Source: an uncultured Bacteroidales bacterium
GTDB taxonomy: Bacteria; Bacteroidota; Bacteroidia; Bacteroidales; Paludibacteraceae
DNA: 10,326 bases
Direction of reading: 5' to 3'
Assembly (NCBI GenBank): GCA_934725535.1
Contig: CAKVBV010000071.1
Coordinates: 1-10,326 of the forward strand
Shown here: positions 7,005-10,326 of the stretch, piece after piece
Layout of the letters: each line of letters opens with the position of its first letter
Position numbering within the stretch: position 1 is the stretch's first letter
Program-made: the position numbers and the translations under genes
The notes under the pieces: model-generated
Told to the model about the DNA's origin: nothing
Databases searched by the model: none
The model's input: only the letters and a program-made list of their open reading frames with translations

Positions 7005-7748
7005 CTATGCCTTCTCTGCCTTGTTAAATTCCAATATGCCGTTCAGTCCCTTCAGCACCAAGTGCGGTTCGTGCCGTACTTCGATTTGCAAGTTCCCTAA
7101 TATATAAGGTGCGTTTCCGCCCGTGACAAACGTCACAAACGGCGTACCTTGGTCGGTCAAGGCACGCATATACCCTTTTACCTCAAAAATTATGCCACGC
7201 ACAACGCCTGCCGCAATTGCCTCATTGGTATTCTTGCCGAAGAGTGGCAGGAAAGCATTCTCTTCGACTTCTACTGCAGGCAGTTTCTTGGTCATCTGGC
7301 GCAGTACGGTCAGCCGCATCTTTAGCCCGGGTGCTATATTGCCCCCCTGAAACCCTTGTGTGGCAGATACGAAATCATACGTGATGGCAGAGCCTGCATC
7401 CACAATAAGAAGGTTCTTGTCAGGGCAGATATACGAAGCCCCCACCGCAGAGGCAATGCGGTCTTGCCCAAGCGTTTCGGGTGTCCGATAGCAGTTGGGT
7501 ATAGGCAACGGCGTCAGGTGGTCGAAGAGTATGAACCGCCGTGACAGCCGGCTTAGTGCGTTGACCACTGCGGGGTCTATGTTCGCTACCGAAGATACGA
7601 TGCTATCCGTGATAGGATACAGCGAGAACAGCCGCTCCACATCCGCCGATGTAAACGTCTTGTACATCAAGTTCTTAGCAATGGTCCCGTCCTCTCGGAA
7701 CAATGCTATCTTGGTGCGCGAATTGCCTTGATCAATACACAGATTCAT
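7005..7748 (-). CDS. coaX: type III pantothenate kinase
   Basis: This 247-residue protein is a clear CoaX, which phosphorylates pantothenate with ATP as the first step of coenzyme A synthesis in the cytoplasm. The ASKHA-fold phosphate loop is IDQGNSRTK (5-13), with Asp6 and Asn9. The pantothenate-site block TPETLGQDRIAS (89-100) contains the GxDR motif, with Asp96 the probable catalytic base. The second nucleotide motif is IVDAGSAITYDF (115-126), where Ser replaces the commoner Thr of DAGTA. GGNIAPGLKMR (135-145) is the conserved G-rich segment. Length is normal. Family members usually need a monovalent cation and resist CoA feedback. It begins 8 bp after the ligase stop and ends 3 bp before the barrel start, so it is embedded in the operon. 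Making CoA beside an acyl-CoA ligase is a sensible pairing, though coaX also neighbours envelope genes elsewhere in Bacteroidales. Confidence 0.96.
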   Translation of the reverse strand: MNLCIDQGNSRTKIALFREDGTIAKNLMYKTFTSADVERLFSLYPITDSIVSSVANIDPAVVNALSRLSRRFILFDHLTPLPIPNCYRTPETLGQDRIASAVGASYICPDKNLLIVDAGSAITYDFVSATQGFQGGNIAPGLKMRLTVLRQMTKKLPAVEVEENAFLPLFGKNTNEAIAAGVVRGIIFEVKGYMRALTDQGTPFVTFVTGGNAPYILGNLQIEVRHEPHLVLKGLNGILEFNKAEKA

Positions 7749-7756
7749 ATCATTCG

Positions 7757-9433
7757 CTATATTTCGATAGACGTATATAAGAAGCGCTTGATGCTCTTCT
7801 TGGGCGTCTTCTCGAACTCATGCGGGAAGAGACGTACCTTGTTTATCTGCTCATAAGCAGCCAATTGCGCATTGAGTTGCTTGCGGTTCTCCTCCATGGC
7901 GGCATCCAACTGCTCTGCTGTCAAGTGTGCAGCGTCCACAGCCTCATAGTCGGGGCAAACCAACGCCACCAACCTGTTGTCCTGTTGCAGCACCAACGAC
8001 TCCAGCACGTACGGCATATTGTTCATCTTCGCCTCTATCTCTTCGGGGTAGATGTTCTGCCCATTGGGTCCGAGGAGCATAGTCTTGTTGCGCCCTTTGA
8101 TGTAAAGGAATCCATCCTTGTCCAATACGCCCAAATCGCCCGTGCGCAGCCAACCGTCGTCCGTAAACACCTCGCGCGTTGCCTCCTCGTTCTTGTAGTA
8201 GCCCAGCATCAGGTGCTCGCCACGCACCTGTATCTCCCCCACTCCGTCGGCGTTGGCGTTCACAATGCGTATCTCCATCAGTCCGGGGAACGCCTGCCCG
8301 CAGGAGTACGGCTTGAAGTCTTTCCAATAGGTGTAACTGATGATAGGTGCCGTTTCTGTCATGCCATAACCCACCGTCACGGGGAAATGGATACGGTGCA
8401 AGAACGTCTCCACCTCCGCATTCAGTGGTGCTCCGCCCACGATTATCTGCGAGAATTCCCCGCCAAACGATTCTATCAGTTGGTCGTGAATCTTGTGCAG
8501 CACCACCTCGTCAAGCAATGGCACCTTGAGCACCCAACTGATTGGTGCTTTGGATATTACGGGTGCTATCTGCTTGCGATACACCTTCTCCAATATCAGC
8601 GGCACCGACATTATCAGGGTCGGCTTCACTTCCTTGAACGCCTTCACCAGTATCTTCGGCGATGGCGTGCGTCCGATGAACCACGTATGCCCGCCTACCG
8701 ACAACGCCCCAAGGAAGTCCACCGCGCACCCGAAGGCGTGTGCCAACGGCAGGAATGCCACTTGCCGGCAACCTCTGAACACCTGCTTGCTGCGTTTCGA
8801 GAGCACTATATTGCCTGCCAAAGCGTTAGCAGGCGTCATCACGCCCTTCGAGAAACCCGTCGTGCCCGAAGTGTAGTTGATAGAAGCCAATTCGGCATTA
8901 CTCCTCTCTATATAATGTACATCGTCGCGGGTGAAACCATTCGGGTATTTGGCTGCAAACAGGTTGTCTATTGTTGCTTTGTCAATATGCACATCTTCCG
9001 GCAAGCGGTTGATAATCACACTCATATCATTGAGCGAGAACACCACTTTCACCATCGGAATCTGCTCGGCATCAATGCTCTCCCATATTGCATCGGCAAT
9101 AAACAGCAACGAGGTCTCCGAGTGGTTGATGATGTGTATCGCGTCGTTGGCTTTGAAGTCGTGCAGTATCGGCACAATCACCGCGCCATACGTGATACTT
9201 GCCAAGTACACCAACGCCCAGTTGCACGAGTTCTTGCCCATCACCGCCACGCGGTCGCCTTCGCGCACACCGCACTGCTCAAACAGCAGGTGCAGGCGGG
9301 CTATCTGCTCTGCTACTTCGCTGTAAGTCAGTGTATTCTTTGTTCCATAGTCCGTCATCGCCTCCAACTCCCAGTTGTCGCGAAACGAATCCTCATAGAT
9401 TTTAATGAGATTTTCTTCAGGTTTGGTCAGCAT
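7757..9433 (-). CDS. AMP-forming long-chain fatty-acyl ligase (acyl-CoA/acyl-ACP synthetase)
   Basis: This 558-residue adenylate-forming enzyme has all core motifs in order: the phosphate loop YTSGTTGFSKGV (187-198), GYGMTETAP (355-363), the ribose-binding TGDLG (431-435), the hinge KGRNK (446-450), PNGQNIYPEEIE (456-467), and a C-terminal catalytic-lysine region EKTPKKSIKR (541-550). GPNGQNIYPEEIE is typical of the long-chain subgroup. It activates a fatty acid to acyl-AMP and transfers it to a thiol, CoA in FadD-like enzymes or ACP in relatives. The acceptor cannot be told here. There is no signal peptide, so it is cytoplasmic or peripheral to the membrane. It starts 37 bp after the small membrane protein and ends 8 bp before coaX. 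A long open frame on the opposite strand (7820-9559) is a codon-composition shadow of this gene. Confidence 0.94.
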   Translation of the reverse strand: MLTKPEENLIKIYEDSFRDNWELEAMTDYGTKNTLTYSEVAEQIARLHLLFEQCGVREGDRVAVMGKNSCNWALVYLASITYGAVIVPILHDFKANDAIHIINHSETSLLFIADAIWESIDAEQIPMVKVVFSLNDMSVIINRLPEDVHIDKATIDNLFAAKYPNGFTRDDVHYIERSNAELASINYTSGTTGFSKGVMTPANALAGNIVLSKRSKQVFRGCRQVAFLPLAHAFGCAVDFLGALSVGGHTWFIGRTPSPKILVKAFKEVKPTLIMSVPLILEKVYRKQIAPVISKAPISWVLKVPLLDEVVLHKIHDQLIESFGGEFSQIIVGGAPLNAEVETFLHRIHFPVTVGYGMTETAPIISYTYWKDFKPYSCGQAFPGLMEIRIVNANADGVGEIQVRGEHLMLGYYKNEEATREVFTDDGWLRTGDLGVLDKDGFLYIKGRNKTMLLGPNGQNIYPEEIEAKMNNMPYVLESLVLQQDNRLVALVCPDYEAVDAAHLTAEQLDAAMEENRKQLNAQLAAYEQINKVRLFPHEFEKTPKKSIKRFLYTSIEI

Positions 9434-9470
9434 ATTGTTAAGATGTTAGATTGCATATTGTGCAGTACGC

Positions 9471-9920
9471 CTATTGTTCTACGGCAGGCGGTAATTCGCC
9501 CACGCCATCTTCCAGCGGGTCTGCGGGTGTCTGCGGGCGAATTGCTTTCACGGAGATGATGGAATCCACCACAAACTGGCTGTTTCCGCGCCATGGCAGT
9601 GTACCGAGGTAGCGTTTCCAATGCAGTTTTATCTGCCTGCCCGAGTTGCTGTCTATCTGCTCTGCCACGCGCTCGTCCGTCACCGAGAACTTGAACTCGT
9701 TGGACTGTATGGTCGCACTGGTATTCTTCGAATTGTAGCCGGTTTGTATCATCTTCCCTTCGTAGGTCTTGAAGATGAAACCTTCGCGCTGGAAGTAGTT
9801 GATATCGCCCTCGTTGGTCCCTTCGCTGTACACGAAGCAGAACTTGAAGAACACGAACCCCGCCAATGCGAGCACCACGATGCTCACCACGCTTGTAATC
9901 ACTTTACCTTTCGTTGTCAT
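9471..9920 (-). CDS. small N-terminally anchored protein, first gene of the reverse operon
   Basis: This is a 149-residue protein of unknown function. A single hydrophobic segment (about 7-30) anchors it, and the rest (FVYSEGTNEGDINYFQREGF onward, then KLHWKRYLGTLPWRGNSQFVVDSI) is probably outside the cytoplasm. An acidic, proline-rich tail (about 131-149) ends the chain. I chose the ATG at 9920 over longer starts at 9947 and 9926. AGAAAGGAG (9928-9936) sits 7 bp before it, a rare strong ribosome site in this window, and the MTTKGKVI start fits a membrane anchor. As I recall, related Bacteroidales proteins sometimes carry the database name 6-phosphogluconate dehydrogenase. Nothing here supports that: the chain is far too short and has no dinucleotide fold. 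The ligase follows 37 bp downstream. It is the promoter-proximal gene, so its level probably tracks the whole operon. Confidence 0.82.
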   Translation of the reverse strand: MTTKGKVITSVVSIVVLALAGFVFFKFCFVYSEGTNEGDINYFQREGFIFKTYEGKMIQTGYNSKNTSATIQSNEFKFSVTDERVAEQIDSNSGRQIKLHWKRYLGTLPWRGNSQFVVDSIISVKAIRPQTPADPLEDGVGELPPAVEQ

Positions 9921-9927
9921 AATCATT

Positions 9928-9936
9928 CTCCTTTCT
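9928..9936 (-). promoter_or_regulatory. strong ribosome binding site that decides the start at 9920
   Basis: AGAAAGGAG on the reverse strand ends 7 nt before the ATG at 9920. The ATG at 9926 is only 1 nt from it and too close, and the ATG at 9947 is upstream of it. No other gene in the operon shows a comparable site, as is usual in Bacteroidota. Confidence 0.65.
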
Positions 9937-9937
9937 G

Positions 9938-9972
9938 TTTGGCACATAGCCCTTTACCGACAAAATGCCAAA
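9938..9972 (-). promoter_or_regulatory. 5' leader stem-loop of the reverse operon
   Basis: The arms TTTGGCA (9938-9944) and TGCCAAA (9966-9972) are perfect complements with a 21-nt loop. If transcription starts near 9974 from the proximal promoter, this hairpin forms at the very 5' end of the mRNA and leaves the ribosome site (9928-9936) just downstream. It could protect the 5' end or tune translation. The fold is visible; the role is inferred. Confidence 0.4.
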
Positions 9973-9979
9973 ATTCGCG

Positions 9980-10011
9980 CAAAGGTACGAAAAAATCCCT
10001 ACCCTTACAAA
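9980..10011 (-). promoter_or_regulatory. proximal promoter of the reverse operon
   Basis: On the reverse strand, TTTG (10011-10008) and TACCTTTG (9987-9980) are separated by 20 bp. This is an exact match to the Bacteroides-type TTTG / TAnnTTTG pattern and identical in -7 sequence and spacing to the forward promoter at 242-273. The expected start is near 9974, giving a leader of about 54 nt. Confidence 0.72.
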
Positions 10012-10034
10012 TTAAAATACATATCGCCTTGGCA

Positions 10035-10050
10035 GTACACTATCTTGTAC
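10035..10050. promoter_or_regulatory. dyad between the two reverse promoters, possible operator
   Basis: GTACA (10035-10039) and TGTAC (10046-10050) form a perfect dyad with a 6-bp spacer. GTACAC is also repeated directly at 10035-10040 and 10047-10052. The site lies downstream of the distal promoter's predicted start and upstream of the proximal -33 element. A regulator bound here could affect both. This is inference from position and symmetry. Confidence 0.35.
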
Positions 10051-10067
10051 ACCTTCCAATGCTGATA

Positions 10068-10099
10068 CAAAGATAATACAAAATCGTCCAAAATCCAAA
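10068..10099 (-). promoter_or_regulatory. distal promoter of the reverse operon
   Basis: On the reverse strand, TTTG (10099-10096) and TATCTTTG (10075-10068) are separated by 20 bp, a second exact fit to the Bacteroides-type consensus, 88 bp upstream of the first. The DNA here is AT-rich, so a chance match is more likely than for the other two promoters. If active, its start is near 10062. Confidence 0.55.
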
Positions 10100-10118
10100 T
10101 TTATTTTCGTTTTTTCGC

Positions 10119-10135
10119 CAAAATGGTGCATTTTG
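10119..10135. promoter_or_regulatory. palindrome upstream of the distal reverse promoter
   Basis: CAAAATG (10119-10125) and CATTTTG (10129-10135) are perfect inverted copies around GTG. The centre lies about 65 bp upstream of the predicted distal start (near 10062), where activator sites are often found. It could equally be a chance product of AT-rich sequence. Confidence 0.3.
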
Positions 10136-10142
10136 TGTTTTT

Positions 10143-10193
10143 GGCTTGTAAGCCACTGAATATCAATGCCAAAAAATCTTCATTTTTCAGTGG
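10143..10193. repeat. inverted repeats in the AT-rich intergenic stretch
   Basis: CCACTGAA (10153-10160) and TTCAGTGG (10186-10193) are perfect 8-bp arms around a 25-nt AT-rich loop. A smaller dyad, GGCTTGTAAGCC (10143-10154), overlaps the left arm, so the two folds would compete. No T-tract follows either in a way that marks a classical terminator. Apart from the features listed, 9921-10258 holds no gene that I can support. Confidence 0.4.
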
Positions 10194-10211
10194 TTTCTAT
10201 GCATTTTTCCA

Positions 10212-10258
10212 AAAATGGCGTTTTAAACAAAAATTATCTTTCAATTCTACAAAACGCC
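10212..10258 (-). terminator. terminator-like hairpin read on the reverse strand
   Basis: On the reverse strand, GGCGTTTT (10258-10251) pairs with AAAACGCC (10224-10217). An inner AGAATT/AATTTT pairing shortens the 26-nt loop, and ATTTTT (10216-10211) follows directly. The left arm starts one base after the TAA at 10259-10261. Hairpin plus T-run plus a stop codon immediately before it fits an intrinsic terminator for a gene entering from the right edge. Confidence 0.45.
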
Positions 10259-10326
10259 TTACCACAATAGCATCCCAAAATAACCAAAACACGGACAACC
10301 GACAAGACCATTGTTCTCCATTAATC
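10259..10326 (-). CDS. possible 3' end of a reverse-strand gene cut by the right edge
   Basis: A reverse frame is open from the window edge to a TAA at 10261-10259 and reads LMENNGLVGCPCFGYFGMLLW. The terminator-like hairpin begins at the next base, which supports a true gene end. A second overlapping reverse frame, ATG at 10311 to TAA at 10234, encodes 25 residues (MVLSVVRVLVILGCYCGKAF and five more) after GGAG. It could be a small membrane peptide or chance. Neither is recognised. Confidence 0.25.
   Translation of the reverse strand, partial: LMENNGLVGCPCFGYFGMLLW

Noticed and set aside
7820..9559. 579-residue open frame on the + strand
   Set aside because: It lies antisense to the acyl ligase, which has every family motif. 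The translation is rich in His, Arg, Gln and Leu with no recognisable domain, as expected for a shadow frame.
9921..9947. Longer start for the small anchored protein (ATG at 9947)
   Set aside because: It precedes the ribosome binding site, lies within the leader hairpin and adds nine residues that do not fit the anchor. The ATG at 9920 is better placed.
1..10326. Mobile element, defence system or biosynthetic cluster
   Set aside because: No transposase, integrase, nuclease, toxin-antitoxin pair or modular synthase is encoded. All recognisable genes are core lipid or envelope functions.

Overview
The window reads as chromosomal DNA of a member of the Bacteroidota, most likely the order Bacteroidales. 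The evidence is protein character (a Bacteroidales-type LptC lipoprotein, a FadL-like outer-membrane protein paired with an exported TPR protein, a type III pantothenate kinase), promoters that fit the Bacteroides-type pattern TTTG-N20-TAnnTTTG exactly, and the near absence of Shine-Dalgarno sequences. I cannot name a genus. I see no tRNA, rRNA, CRISPR array, insertion sequence or phage gene. It looks like an ordinary core region with some interesting small-scale regulatory structure.

Layout. Bases 1-334 hold the possible tail of a gene beyond the left edge, a short tandem repeat, a good forward promoter (242-273) and two spaced dyads in the leader. A forward two-gene unit follows: an uncharacterised membrane protein with a canonical EF-hand loop (335-2008) and a patatin-type lipid hydrolase (2049-2930). 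It meets a reverse-strand operon head to head, with only 2 bp between the opposing stop codons and a strong imperfect hairpin at the junction.

The reverse operon, in transcription order, is: a small membrane-anchored protein (9920-9471), an AMP-forming fatty-acyl ligase (9433-7757), coaX (7748-7005), a FadL/PorV-like outer-membrane beta-barrel (7001-5787), an exported TPR protein (5757-4396), lptC (4326-3751) and an acyl-ACP thioesterase (3703-2933). Gaps between genes are 3 to 69 bp. Two tandem promoters (10068-10099 and 9980-10011) precede the first gene. The AT-rich stretch beyond them holds several dyads, a terminator-like hairpin and the possible end of another reverse-strand gene.

How the genes may work together. 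Four of the nine complete genes act on acyl chains or CoA: the patatin can release fatty acid from lipids, the thioesterase releases it from acyl carrier protein, the ligase reactivates free fatty acid, and CoaX catalyses the first step of CoA synthesis. The rest face the envelope: LptC moves lipopolysaccharide, and the barrel and TPR protein are exported. The region is best read as an envelope lipid supply and recycling neighbourhood. No clearly new system is evident. The strongest unexplained items are the EF-hand membrane protein beside the patatin, the paired TTATCSATAA dyads in its leader, and the 5' hairpin and inter-promoter dyad of the reverse operon.
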